From Leptolyngbya sp. CCY15150 (lineage in GTDB: Bacteria > Cyanobacteriota > Cyanobacteriia > RECH01), in the NCBI RefSeq assembly GCF_016888135.1, contig NZ_JACSWB010000278.1, positions 186,001-250,000 of the forward strand: a stretch of DNA of 64,000 nucleotides, given 5' to 3'. Of this stretch, positions 53,385 through 62,946 are shown in pieces. Under the pieces are notes generated by a model. The model searched no databases. It was given only the letters and a program-made list of their open reading frames with translations, and was not told the DNA's origin. The position numbers were made by a program, and so were the translations under genes. Positions within the stretch are counted from its first letter, which is position 1; every line of letters starts with the position of its first letter.

Positions 53385-54515
53385 ATGATGGATATGGTAG
53401 CAGCAACAGTATCGCGTGTTCAGGAGAATCATCTGGACGTCGTTGTGCCCCAAACAGAGTTGAAAGCCTTGTTTCGTCAAGCGGAGCAAGAACTATATCG
53501 CAGTAAGGCATTTCGCCAGGCCTTGAAGGCCTTACAGCGGGAAACCGAAGAGCTGTCTGAAATTCAAGGTTCCTTGCAACAGGCCTGCAAAGAGGCTATC
53601 CGTCTTACGCTGCGACAGGTTTTTGTTGCCTCTAAGGATTTGTTGGAACAGGTGGTGAAAGGGCAGTCGGTGGCAGAGGAGCCCAGTCTAGCGATCGCTC
53701 CCGTTGTTTCCCTACCCGATCCAGGTTCACAGGCGGAGCCGGACGTTGGAGACGATGAGGAAGATTCGATGCTCGATCCATTTCCGCTCCTAAAGCAGGC
53801 TGCCGAAACCACCCATCTGTCCACGCCTATCAAGCCCATCAAAGCATTGGCTACCCCAGCCTCGTCACGGCTGCGGGCCAAGAACGCTCAGCAGGCCCAG
53901 CAGGTGCAACTGGAGCGCAAGGAAAAGCATAATCAAATCTTGACGCAACTGGGGCAAGAGCTGAAGCAGATGCGCGAACGGCGATCGCTCTCGGTGGCAG
54001 AACTGCATCAGCGCACCCTGGTACCCATGCACCATATTCACGCCATTGAATCGGGCCAGGTTGAGCGCCTACCGGAAGACATCTATGTGCGCGGCTTTGT
54101 TCGCCAAATTGGAGATGCGCTTGATTTAGACGGGGCAGCGATCGCCCGCTTGCTGCCCTCCAGCGCCGATTTGGTCAATCCTGTGCCTTCCTGGTATCAC
54201 GAGGAAGAGCAGAGCGCCCTGCATCCCATGCATCTGTATGTGGGCTATACTGCGCTGATTGCTGGCACCATGGGCAGCTTGGTGTGGATGAATCAGCAGC
54301 CCTTCGATCCCATGGCGTTTCAGCAAGATTTTGAATGGCTGAATGTGTTCCAGGTTTCCGATCGCCATTCCGCCGATGCCTTTGAAGTTACGCCCATTCC
54401 AAATATGACCGGCGTTGATGCGATCGCCCCGCCCGATCGTTCTGCTCCCGAGTCGTCGTCCTTTAATACACCAGCCTTTGTGCAATCGTCAGAAGCATCT
54501 CCCGTATCGCGCTAG
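53385..54515 (+). CDS. RodZ-like HTH membrane protein
   Basis: About 376 residues. The N-terminal 100 residues form a helical region; a disordered acidic linker follows. An HTH_25-type helix-turn-helix lies at about 190-260 (LGQELKQMRERRSLSVAELHQRTLVPMHHIHAIESGQVERLPEDIYVRGFVRQIG). One TM segment follows (LYVGYTALIAGTMGSLVWM), then a Ser/Pro-rich tail. The HTH-TM order is that of RodZ, which links MreB to the cell wall. The N-terminal extension is unusual. GTG 53343 or ATG 53397 are other possible starts. Confidence 0.75.
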   Translation: MMDMVAATVSRVQENHLDVVVPQTELKALFRQAEQELYRSKAFRQALKALQRETEELSEIQGSLQQACKEAIRLTLRQVFVASKDLLEQVVKGQSVAEEPSLAIAPVVSLPDPGSQAEPDVGDDEEDSMLDPFPLLKQAAETTHLSTPIKPIKALATPASSRLRAKNAQQAQQVQLERKEKHNQILTQLGQELKQMRERRSLSVAELHQRTLVPMHHIHAIESGQVERLPEDIYVRGFVRQIGDALDLDGAAIARLLPSSADLVNPVPSWYHEEEQSALHPMHLYVGYTALIAGTMGSLVWMNQQPFDPMAFQQDFEWLNVFQVSDRHSADAFEVTPIPNMTGVDAIAPPDRSAPESSSFNTPAFVQSSEASPVSR

Positions 54516-54625
54516 GCTGCTGACGGCTAGGTTGCTCACACCATGGGTTTGCTCTCCTCCATGGGTTTGATGCCATGGAGGAGTTCCACGTTGGCTCTTA
54601 TCAGGTTGGCTCTCATCAGCTCCAA

Positions 54626-55195
54626 CTAGGCTATGGGACGGGCCTCGGGTTCGAGTAAACAGACCCGGTAAAACAAATCCTGATAGGCGATCGCAAAGTC
54701 ATCGAGGGCTTGCAGCGAGAGCTTATTGGCTAAATCTAAGACCTCGTTGGGATCATCGGTTTCACGAAAAATACTGAAATATCGCGTCCCGATTTGCAGG
54801 GCCGGAACAGGTTTATCCAAATCGGGTACGCGAACCAACGTCTGTTGATACTGAGCGGGCGACGATAGCATTTGGCACGCCGGTACTAACTTCAAGGCTG
54901 CCGCCTGGGTAGGCTTGGGCGATCGCACTGGCGTAGCTTCATGCTCCCAAATCCATATTTGATGGCCCTTGGGTGCTCCAATCACCACCATGTGATCTCC
55001 ACGCTCTCCCAGCTTAAACACCATCTTCAGGACTGTTTCAGCATCTGTCACCACCTTAAAAAAGCTGTAATATTGCCCATCAAGGGACACCGCCGCAATA
55101 TGGCGTTCAAAATCGGGGACATGCACCCGACAGGCTCGATATTGTTGACGTGAGGTCAAAAACTTACACACACCAGATTCCACGGGTTGATTCAT
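54626..55195 (-). CDS. Hypothetical protein with two tandem ~80-residue repeats
   Basis: 189 residues made of two related halves. The first (about 18-87) reads YRACRVHVPDFERHIAAVSL..., QYYSFFKVVTDAETVLKM; the second (about 115-182) reads YQQTLVRVPDLDKPVPALQI..., RYFSIFRETDDPNEVLDL. Both end in an aromatic strand followed by EHEA or EPEA. It has no signal peptide or membrane span. The family is not known to me; it is probably cyanobacterial. Confidence 0.7.
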   Translation of the reverse strand: MNQPVESGVCKFLTSRQQYRACRVHVPDFERHIAAVSLDGQYYSFFKVVTDAETVLKMVFKLGERGDHMVVIGAPKGHQIWIWEHEATPVRSPKPTQAAALKLVPACQMLSSPAQYQQTLVRVPDLDKPVPALQIGTRYFSIFRETDDPNEVLDLANKLSLQALDDFAIAYQDLFYRVCLLEPEARPIA

Positions 55196-55781
55196 CTCAA
55201 TTAATCGTCACAGTTCTAACACAGCAGGCTCAGCCCATGAACTCTGTTCATTCCAGTCCACTTCAGTACCTGGCTCGACTTGGTCAATAAGACATGAATC
55301 TTGACATAATTCATGCTTACGTCGATCGATGATCGCACACAGCTTAGTTCAATCGCGTAGGGTCTAGGCGATCGCCCCCAGCCCCAAACCCACGATCGTT
55401 GATGGATGGCATGGTGGCATAGATCCTTGGCTGCGACTAGGATCTACGGGTCTCGTCTTCCATGGGCCAACGCGCACCATGCGGGATGCTTCTTACCAGT
55501 CCACTTTAATTGTAAAGATCTGTCAGTCGTTTATGACACAACATTAATTCCGGCAGAGGGGGAACTTTTCTGATAAAACAAAGTCGTGGGTGTCCTAGGC
55601 CGTCCCATACTTTCCTTAGACATGTGGATCAGTGGGCAGTGGGCAAACATTGCACGCACTAGTATGATGGACTCACTCAAATTCTCGCCTGACGGTCTGT
55701 GGTGATGAGAGATTGACGTCATCAGTGGTGCACCACCCAACGCTACCGAGCGATCGTACAGTTTTGTGAGGAGATTGAACA
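55196..55781. other. Upstream region of the SLH porin gene
   Basis: About 585 bases with no gene. It contains an inverted repeat CATGAAT (55293-55299) / ATTCATG (55309-55315) enclosing a TTGACA hexamer. The GAGGAG ribosome site of the porin is at 55768-55773. Confidence 0.45.
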
Positions 55782-57770
55782 TTGATAGCATTATCATTCG
55801 CCTTGAAGTTTTTTCGGTTCAACCATTCAGCACCTATGCTGCTCGGGCTACTCGCGGCAGCCATTGGGGGGCTGACCGTTGGAGTTCCCACTGCCCAAGC
55901 ATCTTCTGATGTCTTGCCATCCAGTTCTGAAGCTAATGTGACGGAAGCGATCGCTGATCCTCTATCCTCGCTTGAGGTTGATCCGATCACGGATGTTGCT
56001 GATGCTGATACGACTGTTGATACGACTGATACGACAGAAGCGATCGCCGATCCTCTGGCATCCCTTGAGGTTGGCTCTGGTTCTGAAGCTGAAGCCGCTG
56101 ATCTCACCCTTGCTGATGAAGCATCGGTGGATTCAACCTCTGTCAATCGTCTAGCGGATGCTGAGACGGATGTAGAGCTAGCCGATAGCCAACCTGACGA
56201 CTTTCAGCTCGATGACGCTGCTCTACTGCCTGAGGATGTAGACGCGCTCACGGTTCTTGAGATTCACGAAATCGGCATCGACCAAGACAGCATGGCTCAG
56301 GTTACCTCCGTAACCCAGCTATCCGATGTACGTCCCACCGATTGGGCTTACCAAGCGTTGCTAGGGCTCATTGAGCGGTATGGATGTATCGCCGGATATC
56401 CTGATGGCACCTTTCGTGGCAACCAACCCCTGAGCCGGTATGAGTTTGCCGCCGGCCTCAATGCCTGCCTGGAAAGTGCAGCTCTCACTATTTCCCCCGA
56501 TGATGCAGACACGTTCTCTCGCCTTCAGCAAGACTTTGCAGGTGAGTTGGCTAGTTTGCGTGGACGGGTCGATTCCTTAGAAGCTCGGGTCTCGACGCTA
56601 GAGGCTAACCAGTTTTCCACCACCTCGAAGCTCTTTGGGCAAGTTGTGGTTGGGGTGCAGGGACGCAACGACTATGAGTTTTCCCAGTTTCGAGATGTGC
56701 TGGACAATGAAAGCGAACCTAACCTCGTTACCAATGTTCAGCTCAACCTACTCACTCAGTTTGATTCCCGCAGTATTCTCCTCATCGGTATGCAGGGTGG
56801 CGATGGCAACACCAGCAATACGCCTGGGCTCAGCGACTTTACGCGCCTAGCCTACGAAGGTGATACCGATAACGATATTGAACTCAGCGACATTAGCTTC
56901 CGGCACCTGCTGACCCGAGATATCGCTCTGATCGTTGGGCCGCGGGGTGTCAACGCCGTCAACACCTTCCGGGGTATCAACCGGGTTGAAAGTGCTGGGT
57001 TTGGGCCTCTGTCGCGTTTTGCTCAGCGTAACCCCATTATCGGCATTGGCTCTGGCGGTGGTGGCGTGGGTCTGGATTGGCAGCTTGCTAACTGGGCTAG
57101 CTTCCAAGCCGTCTATTCGTCGAGTTCCGCATCCGATCCTAACAATGGATTTTTTGGTGGAGATAACGGCATCACAACCATCGGTGGACAGTTGGTGCTA
57201 TCTCCTAGCCGAGATATTGATATCTCGGTGCAATATCTCAATTCCTACTCACCCTTTGGTCGTCTCTTTAGTGGCGTAGGTGATGACCAGGTTGCTGTCA
57301 TTGACGGGTTAACGGGGCGTGCTCCTATTCAAACCAATGCCTTTGGTACAACCCTGGAATGGCGAGTGGCAGAATCCCTCACCGCAGGTGGCTGGGTTGG
57401 CTACACGAACTCGAACCTGCTTGGGGAAAGCGGAGATATCGAAACGTTCAACTGGATGGCATTCCTAAACTTCCCTGATTTCTTGGGTGAAGGCAACTTG
57501 GCTGGCATCTATGTGGGACAACCACCGAAGATTACCTCTAGCAACCTGCCGCTGAACCGCAATATTCCGTCTTTGATTAATGAAGGAGAATTTCCTTCTG
57601 GGGAAGGCGGTCAACCCTCCACCACAACGCATGTGGAAGCGTTTTATCGCTGGCGGGTGAGTGACAACATCTCCGTGACGCCTGGGTTTATCTTGCTCTT
57701 TAACCCAGGACACAATTCTGACAACGACACCATCTTTATTGGCGCGTTGCGCACAACGTTTACGTTCTAG
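55782..57770 (+). CDS. SLH-domain outer-membrane porin (cyanobacterial SOMP/iron-uptake porin type)
   Basis: 662 residues. A hydrophobic signal region (LLGLLAAAIGGLTVGVPTAQA) is followed by an unusually long acidic Asp/Ala/Thr linker (about 41-175). An SLH domain follows (about 180-235, VRPTDWAYQALLGLIERYGCIAGYPDGTFRG), then a short coiled coil (ELASLRGRVDSLEARVSTLEAN) and an OprB-like beta barrel ending TTFTF. The SLH and coiled coil span to peptidoglycan; the barrel forms the channel. A TTG start is chosen because GAGGAG lies eight bases before it; the next ATG would remove part of the signal region. Confidence 0.88.
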   Translation: MIALSFALKFFRFNHSAPMLLGLLAAAIGGLTVGVPTAQASSDVLPSSSEANVTEAIADPLSSLEVDPITDVADADTTVDTTDTTEAIADPLASLEVGSGSEAEAADLTLADEASVDSTSVNRLADAETDVELADSQPDDFQLDDAALLPEDVDALTVLEIHEIGIDQDSMAQVTSVTQLSDVRPTDWAYQALLGLIERYGCIAGYPDGTFRGNQPLSRYEFAAGLNACLESAALTISPDDADTFSRLQQDFAGELASLRGRVDSLEARVSTLEANQFSTTSKLFGQVVVGVQGRNDYEFSQFRDVLDNESEPNLVTNVQLNLLTQFDSRSILLIGMQGGDGNTSNTPGLSDFTRLAYEGDTDNDIELSDISFRHLLTRDIALIVGPRGVNAVNTFRGINRVESAGFGPLSRFAQRNPIIGIGSGGGGVGLDWQLANWASFQAVYSSSSASDPNNGFFGGDNGITTIGGQLVLSPSRDIDISVQYLNSYSPFGRLFSGVGDDQVAVIDGLTGRAPIQTNAFGTTLEWRVAESLTAGGWVGYTNSNLLGESGDIETFNWMAFLNFPDFLGEGNLAGIYVGQPPKITSSNLPLNRNIPSLINEGEFPSGEGGQPSTTTHVEAFYRWRVSDNISVTPGFILLFNPGHNSDNDTIFIGALRTTFTF

Positions 57771-58270
57771 GATTCGTGCAGACTCAGAGAGTACGGATCT
57801 ATGCAGGCGATCGCACTCATTTATTAAGGGCGATCGCTTGTTTGCAGGAACTATTGACGTCGGGGTGCAGTCTTGGGGGTTAGGTTTACCACGATCTTTT
57901 AAGGAGATCGGGCGATCGCCTACCATGCCCCCTGTGCCTATCGCACCTTGTTGATATTGCATCTATTACGACTTTGATCTTCATCTTTCACGACGGGCCC
58001 CCTCCAGTCCGGATGATTGTTCAAGATCTACAAAAATTGACATTCTCGTGCCTGATGTCCAAGGACAGCTTTCAACTGGATGACCCCTTGTACATAGGTC
58101 TTGATGTATTGGCCCCACTATCACTCTCTTGAGTCTGTAGCATCCCCACGACTGGATGGTTCACATGATTTGATGCACTCAATGTCTGCATTCTTTGTGA
58201 ATCACAACTGCACATGGTCACGCTGACGATTGAGTTCACCTGTTTTTTATACCGCAAAGGAACAACTTGC
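57771..58270. other. Gap between the porin and the Asp-rich protein gene
   Basis: 500 bases with no gene. Two HIP1 sites near 57808 and 57830 form a possible weak terminator hairpin. AAAGGA nine bases before 58271 is the next gene's ribosome site. Confidence 0.4.
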
Positions 58271-60508
58271 ATGAAAAAGAGTCACACGACACCCTATTTC
58301 TTGGGTCTAGGGTTACTGGCTGGCAGCCTAGCGATCGCTCCAGTCGCAAATGCACAAATTCAGGTTGAAGGTGGAGAAATTGGCGGGCAGGCCTCTTTCT
58401 TTGTGCCGGAAGTTGATCCAGAAGGCAACGTTCGTCTATTTGACGTTGGTATTCAAACCCTACGCCTTGAAACTACCAGCGGCGTTACAACGACCTCTAT
58501 CTTTACGCCCGATGCCGCTGCCTTTGATGATGCCAACAGCGATGGCCTTCCCAACGCAGGGGATACCGGCACATTGCAGGGTGGCCTAACAGGTATTGCT
58601 TTCACCTCTGAAGGAACACCGGTTCCATTTAGCGGTCGCCCTACCCTGCTGAACTTCACGCTGGATAGCTTCGATACCAACATTGGGACTCTAGACGGTA
58701 CCCTGCTGCGTCCAACTGAAGCTGGTACTGCCCCCTTAGTTTTCTTGCCTGGCATTGATAGCAATGCAATCACTTTAGTTGAAGACAGTGGCATCGAAAA
58801 CATCGGTGGACAGCTTCAGCTTGGCGACTTTGAAGCATCTGTCGATGACGGGATTATTGCTCTTCCCTCTTCTTTCCAATTCCGTGAGAGCCTCAGCGAA
58901 GTTCCGGTTAACCTCACCCCCACCTTCCTGTCTCGCCGAGTCAAGTTTGAATTCTCCGGCAGTGATGTTATTCCGTCCGTAGGTACAGACTTCAACTTTT
59001 TGCCTGAGGAAGTTGCTGTTGATGATGATGATGATCTCGACGATGATCTCGATGATGATCTCGATGATGATCTCGATGATGACCTCGACGACGACCTTGA
59101 CGATGATCTCGATGATGACCTCGACGATGACGATGATGATGATGACGATGATGTAGGTTTTATCCTCAATCAAGGCATTCGGTTCGTGGGAGCGGTTAAT
59201 GACCGTTTCCGCATTCAGAGCATCGGAACGAGTAGCTCTCAGGAGTTTCAAATTCGTGGCGAGTTAGGTTCTGTCGATATCTCCATCGATACCGAAGATG
59301 CTGATATTAAGCGCGACGATGTTCTTTCAGAAACAGGTGTCACCTCCTACCGGATTCGTGGCGAAAGTGACGGGGTCTTTAATTTCTACAACTCGAACCT
59401 GTATGGTTTTGCCAGCACGGGCGAAAGTCGCACTGATTTCAAATTTGAGCAAGGCAGCGGCAGCGATCGCCTTCGTCTAGAAGGACGCAGCGAGGGCCCA
59501 GTCAGCTTCTATGCTTTTGCTGGTGCTCAAGATGTGTTGTTTGACTTTGACGAAGTGAACTTCACCGATGATACCGAGTTCATCTTCATCGATACCAGCA
59601 CTGGTTCTGACTTTACGTGCAACTTCTGTGGCGCAAGTCTAGAAACCAACCGCCGCATTGTTGTTGAGAACAACGTTATCCAGGTTGGTCAGCCTATCAC
59701 TGTGAGCGTGATCACGCCTCCACCAACACCGACAATTGTTGGACAACAAGGCAACTCGGTGACGGTTCAGACCTCTCAGGTGACAACCACGTCAATTACG
59801 TTCAATGTTGCGTCAAGTGTTGGTACTTCACTGTTTAGCCTATGCGGCCCCTCTGAAACTGCTATCTACCAATATGGTTACCTAGGAGGCTATCGGTACC
59901 TATCGTTCGCTAATCTGAGTACTCAGTACCAACAGGTTGCTACGAGTGGTACTCGTATTGAGGTTGTGAACCAAGGACGCGATCGCTACTATGTGGTGAC
60001 TCGCCCTAGTTCTTCTCCTGGTTTAGGTCTGGGTCTAGGCCGTGAAGCTCTGGTTGCCTACCAACAAGTGGGCCCCAGCGGACGCATCTTCCCTGGGCTT
60101 GTCGGTCTACGTGAAATCGCTGTCGATGATCTTGACCTCGATGAGGATGAGTACGAAGTCGATGATGATCTAGATCTCGATGATGATCTGGATGACGACG
60201 ATCTAGACGATGATCTGGATGACGATGACGACGACGATGATGATGATGATGACGACGACGAGGAAGATGGGGATGACGACCTAGATGATGATCTAGACGA
60301 CGATCTCGATGATGACCTAGACGACGATCTCGATGATGACCTAGACGACGATCTCGATGATGATCTAGACGACGATCTCGATGATGACCTAGATGATGAT
60401 CTCGATGATGATCTAGACGACGATCTCGATGATGACCTAGATGATGATCTCGACGACGACCTAGATGATGATCTCGACGATGACCTAGACGACGGTCTTG
60501 ACAGCTAA
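58271..60508 (+). CDS. Secreted protein with two Asp/Leu-rich (DLDD)n blocks
   Basis: 745 residues. It has a signal peptide (MKKSHTTPYFLGLGLLAGSL...VANA, cleavage likely before QIQVEGG). Residues about 25-250 are a beta-rich domain. Block 1 (251-294) contains only Asp and eight Leu at four-residue spacing. Residues 295-618 are a second beta-rich domain with Thr/Ser/Gly, two Cys-containing points (CNFCG, SLCGPS) and a Pro linker. Block 2 (619-745) is 127 residues almost entirely Asp with regularly spaced Leu, ending at the C-terminus. The whole is extremely acidic and likely binds divalent cations outside the cell or in the periplasm. I know no family for it. Confidence 0.85.
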   Translation: MKKSHTTPYFLGLGLLAGSLAIAPVANAQIQVEGGEIGGQASFFVPEVDPEGNVRLFDVGIQTLRLETTSGVTTTSIFTPDAAAFDDANSDGLPNAGDTGTLQGGLTGIAFTSEGTPVPFSGRPTLLNFTLDSFDTNIGTLDGTLLRPTEAGTAPLVFLPGIDSNAITLVEDSGIENIGGQLQLGDFEASVDDGIIALPSSFQFRESLSEVPVNLTPTFLSRRVKFEFSGSDVIPSVGTDFNFLPEEVAVDDDDDLDDDLDDDLDDDLDDDLDDDLDDDLDDDLDDDDDDDDDDVGFILNQGIRFVGAVNDRFRIQSIGTSSSQEFQIRGELGSVDISIDTEDADIKRDDVLSETGVTSYRIRGESDGVFNFYNSNLYGFASTGESRTDFKFEQGSGSDRLRLEGRSEGPVSFYAFAGAQDVLFDFDEVNFTDDTEFIFIDTSTGSDFTCNFCGASLETNRRIVVENNVIQVGQPITVSVITPPPTPTIVGQQGNSVTVQTSQVTTTSITFNVASSVGTSLFSLCGPSETAIYQYGYLGGYRYLSFANLSTQYQQVATSGTRIEVVNQGRDRYYVVTRPSSSPGLGLGLGREALVAYQQVGPSGRIFPGLVGLREIAVDDLDLDEDEYEVDDDLDLDDDLDDDDLDDDLDDDDDDDDDDDDDDEEDGDDDLDDDLDDDLDDDLDDDLDDDLDDDLDDDLDDDLDDDLDDDLDDDLDDDLDDDLDDDLDDDLDDDLDDDLDDGLDS
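59021..59152 (+). repeat. 12-bp coding minisatellite, block 1
   Basis: 44 codons encoding Asp with eight Leu at every fourth position, built from GATGATCTCGAT-like 12-mers. Leu is almost always CTC here. An opposite-strand Ser/Arg frame is a by-product. Confidence 0.95.
60125..60505 (+). repeat. 12/24-bp coding minisatellite, block 2
   Basis: 127 codons. From 60281 to 60499, 19 Leu codons occur at exact 12-base steps. From the second one on they alternate CTA, CTC, CTA, CTC, giving a 24-base higher-order unit. It shows repeated tandem duplication with strong conservation of Asp and Leu. Confidence 0.95.
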
Positions 60509-60528
60509 GTCCCGGATCTAGTCGATAT

Positions 60529-60554
60529 CCTCGGGAGCCGTGAAGCCCCCGAGG
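60529..60554 (+). terminator. Hairpin after the Asp-rich protein gene
   Basis: CCTCGGG / CCCGAGG with a 12-base loop, 20 bases after the stop codon; no T-run. Confidence 0.5.
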
Positions 60555-60564
60555 AGTCTCCCAA

Positions 60565-60605
60565 GTAAAAAACCGCGATCGCTCCTAGGGGCGATCGCGG
60601 TTTCT
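60565..60605. terminator. Bidirectional terminator with HIP1 stem
   Basis: AAACCGCGATCGC (60570-60582) and GCGATCGCGGTTT (60591-60603) are exact complements with an 8-base loop. Read on the minus strand it ends in TTTTTT and fits trpB; read on the plus strand it ends TTTCTTG. Confidence 0.85.
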
Positions 60606-60653
60606 TGTAACGGCTTCAAACTAGGCAATAGGACGCAGGCTCATCGCATGAGT

Positions 60654-61913
60654 TTAGTCAAACTGCAGCTTCTTGGCCACGGTTTGTACATCCTTGTCTC
60701 CCCGGCCTGAACAGTTGATCACAATCCGAGGACTGCCTGACACCTGCGGACAAAGGGTTTCGAGGTAAGCGATCGCGTGGGCGGTTTCTAGCGCTGGAAT
60801 GATCCCCTCCAGTTGCGAAAGCAGTTGCAGGGCATCTAGGGCCTGCTGATCGGTGACGCTGTAATATTCTGCCCGTCCTAATTGTTTTAGATAGCTATGC
60901 TCTGGGCCAACACCGGGATAGTCTAGACCAGCACTGATGGAATGGGCCTCGACGACTTGCCCATCCTCATCTTGCAGCAGGTAGCTCATGGCTCCATGCA
61001 ACACACCAATGCGTCCTTGGGTGAGCGTAGCCGCATGTTTGTCGGTCTCCACACCTTCACCGGCAGCTTCCACCCCAATCAGGCGAACGGAGGGTTCTTC
61101 CACAAACTCGTGGAAAAGTCCCATGGCATTGGAGCCACCACCCACGCAGGCTAGGAGGATATCCGGCAAACCGTTCCACTTTTCTAAACACTGGGCACGG
61201 GTCTCTTCCCCGATCACCGCATGAAAGTCTCGCACCATCATGGGGTAGGGGTGGGGGCCAGCGACGGATCCTAGAATGTAGTGGGTGGTTTCAACGTTGG
61301 TCACCCAGTCGCGAATGGCTTCAGAGGTGGCATCTTTGAGGGTGCCGGTGCCCGCTTCCACAGGACGCACTTCTGCTCCCATCAAGCGCATCCGAAAGAC
61401 GTTGAGGGCCTGGCGCTCCATGTCATGAACGCCCATATAGATGACGCAGTCTAGACCAAATCGAGCACAGACGGTTGCCGTTGCTACGCCATGCTGACCC
61501 GCTCCCGTTTCTGCAATAATCCGCTGTTTGCCCATCCGTTTGGCCAACAGCACTTGCCCCAAGGCATTGTTGATTTTGTGCGCACCCGTATGGTTAAGGT
61601 CTTCGCGCTTCAGATAAATCTGAGGGCCTGATCCGTCAGGGCGCTGGTAGTGCTGGGTGAGCCGCTCTGCAAAGTAGAGGGGGGTGGCTCGTCCGACATA
61701 GTCCCGCAATAATCCCTGCAGTTCCGATTGAAATGATGCATCGTCGCGGTATTGGTAAAATGCCTGTTCTAGCTCGCTGAGTGCGGGCATCAAGGTTTCG
61801 GGAACATACTTACCACCGAACTGGCCAAACCGACCCAAGGGATCAGGCCGCTGGGATAGAGGCGGCATGGTTGGGCGGTTGTCTGGGTTGGGATGAATAG
61901 GGGTGCGTGTCAC
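60654..61913 (-). CDS. trpB: Tryptophan synthase beta subunit
   Basis: 419 residues. N-terminal [22 protein letters not shown] lysine in [13 protein letters not shown], phosphate loop [10 protein letters not shown], and C-terminal CSGRGDKD are all present. It condenses indole and serine to tryptophan with TrpA. trpA is not adjacent, which is common in cyanobacteria. The GTG at 61913 gives the usual length; ATG 61868 would shorten the N-terminus by 15. Confidence 0.98.
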   Translation of the reverse strand: MTRTPIHPNPDNRPTMPPLSQRPDPLGRFGQFGGKYVPETLMPALSELEQAFYQYRDDASFQSELQGLLRDYVGRATPLYFAERLTQHYQRPDGSGPQIYLKREDLNHTGAHKINNALGQVLLAKRMGKQRIIAETGAGQHGVATATVCARFGLDCVIYMGVHDMERQALNVFRMRLMGAEVRPVEAGTGTLKDATSEAIRDWVTNVETTHYILGSVAGPHPYPMMVRDFHAVIGEETRAQCLEKWNGLPDILLACVGGGSNAMGLFHEFVEEPSVRLIGVEAAGEGVETDKHAATLTQGRIGVLHGAMSYLLQDEDGQVVEAHSISAGLDYPGVGPEHSYLKQLGRAEYYSVTDQQALDALQLLSQLEGIIPALETAHAIAYLETLCPQVSGSPRIVINCSGRGDKDVQTVAKKLQFD

Positions 61914-61994
61914 AGAGCCTCAGCACGAATCAAAGGTACTTCCCCCATGATAGAGAAATTTCTTCCGCACTCCACGGCTGATTCAAAATTCCCC

Positions 61995-62543
61995 TCACAT
62001 TTCTCCTGCACAACAGGACTCTAGGGGAGGCGATGATGGGGCGATCGCGGCAGGAGGTTCAGCAGAAGCGATCGCCCAAAATCGAACGGGATCGCTAGCC
62101 TGCTCTTCCAACAATGGTGCAAACTGCGATATTTTGCTCATCACCCGATCGGTCACCCATAGCACCAAGGGCACGGGCGGAGTCCCTGGATAGGTCTGGT
62201 ACTCCAGCTCGAAGGCTAGCAAGACGCGGTTGAGAGCAGCGATCGCATCTAATCCTAAGATCATTAACGCGCCGTTGGCCGGATAGGTCATCCCTTGAGA
62301 ATGCAGTTCTCCGTAGAGCGATCGCGTTGAGGCAGGTAGCTTAACTGCCTGCAGTGGCAGAGCGCAATGGGCACGCAATTTGCGAATAATGGCTCCATGC
62401 CAGCGAACATCGTTACAGCAGGCTAGGATGAGCGATCGCCGCTGCTGGCTCTTGTGCAGTAACGACGACAAGAGCTTCATTGATTGGCGATTGTGAAGGG
62501 CGATCGCCCCTGGCGAATAGTTCACCATAGTGCATGACCTCAT
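61995..62543 (-). CDS. Hypothetical protein, possible N-terminal fragment of a larger family
   Basis: 182 residues. The segment QQRRSLILACCNDVRWHGAIIRKLRAHC...VKLPASTRSLYGEL resembles the N-terminal segment of large cyanobacterial ATPase/TPR proteins, but nothing follows it here. ALMILGLDAIAALNRVLLAFE and VPLVLWVTD could be Rossmann-like strands. No catalytic motif. It is either a small stand-alone protein or a remnant. The start is uncertain between 62543 and an ATG at residue 22. Confidence 0.5.
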   Translation of the reverse strand: MRSCTMVNYSPGAIALHNRQSMKLLSSLLHKSQQRRSLILACCNDVRWHGAIIRKLRAHCALPLQAVKLPASTRSLYGELHSQGMTYPANGALMILGLDAIAALNRVLLAFELEYQTYPGTPPVPLVLWVTDRVMSKISQFAPLLEEQASDPVRFWAIASAEPPAAIAPSSPPLESCCAGEM

Positions 62544-62946
62544 CTTAAAATTGGGGGCTGGTCGATGATTGTTGGTTTCAATAGTTTCAATAGTTGGTTT
62601 TCAAGGGTATGCGCCACATGAACCCAACCAACAACATCCAACATGGATGGTCAATGAATGCAAAAAGGCGAAACCATTCACCTATGGATCGCCTGGGGTG
62701 TGCGATCGCGATGGAATGCTTCGCCTATGACCCGAGCCTTACGGAATAGCTCGACGTCAATTAGTTTTTAGATAGTGGCCAAGATGGCCGCCTCGTCTAA
62801 CAATCACCATGATTAGAATGGCAACTTTATGCAAGACGGTCTCTTGGAAAGGAGTCAGGCTTGAGGTCTCAGGTATTCAATCCGTCATGGCATCTAGCAC
62901 CTAAGACCTAGCTCCCAAACATGTCTTAACAGACAATGGCAGCTCA
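62544..62946. other. Intergenic region
   Basis: About 400 bases, no gene seen. A short TTTCAATAG direct repeat lies near 62576-62594. No strong hairpin. Confidence 0.4.

Noticed and set aside
58775-59251. Minus-strand frames rich in Ser/Arg or Ile/Val opposite the Asp/Leu block
   Set aside because: They are the reverse reading of the 12-bp repeat. The plus frame has a signal peptide, ribosome site and extends far beyond the repeat.
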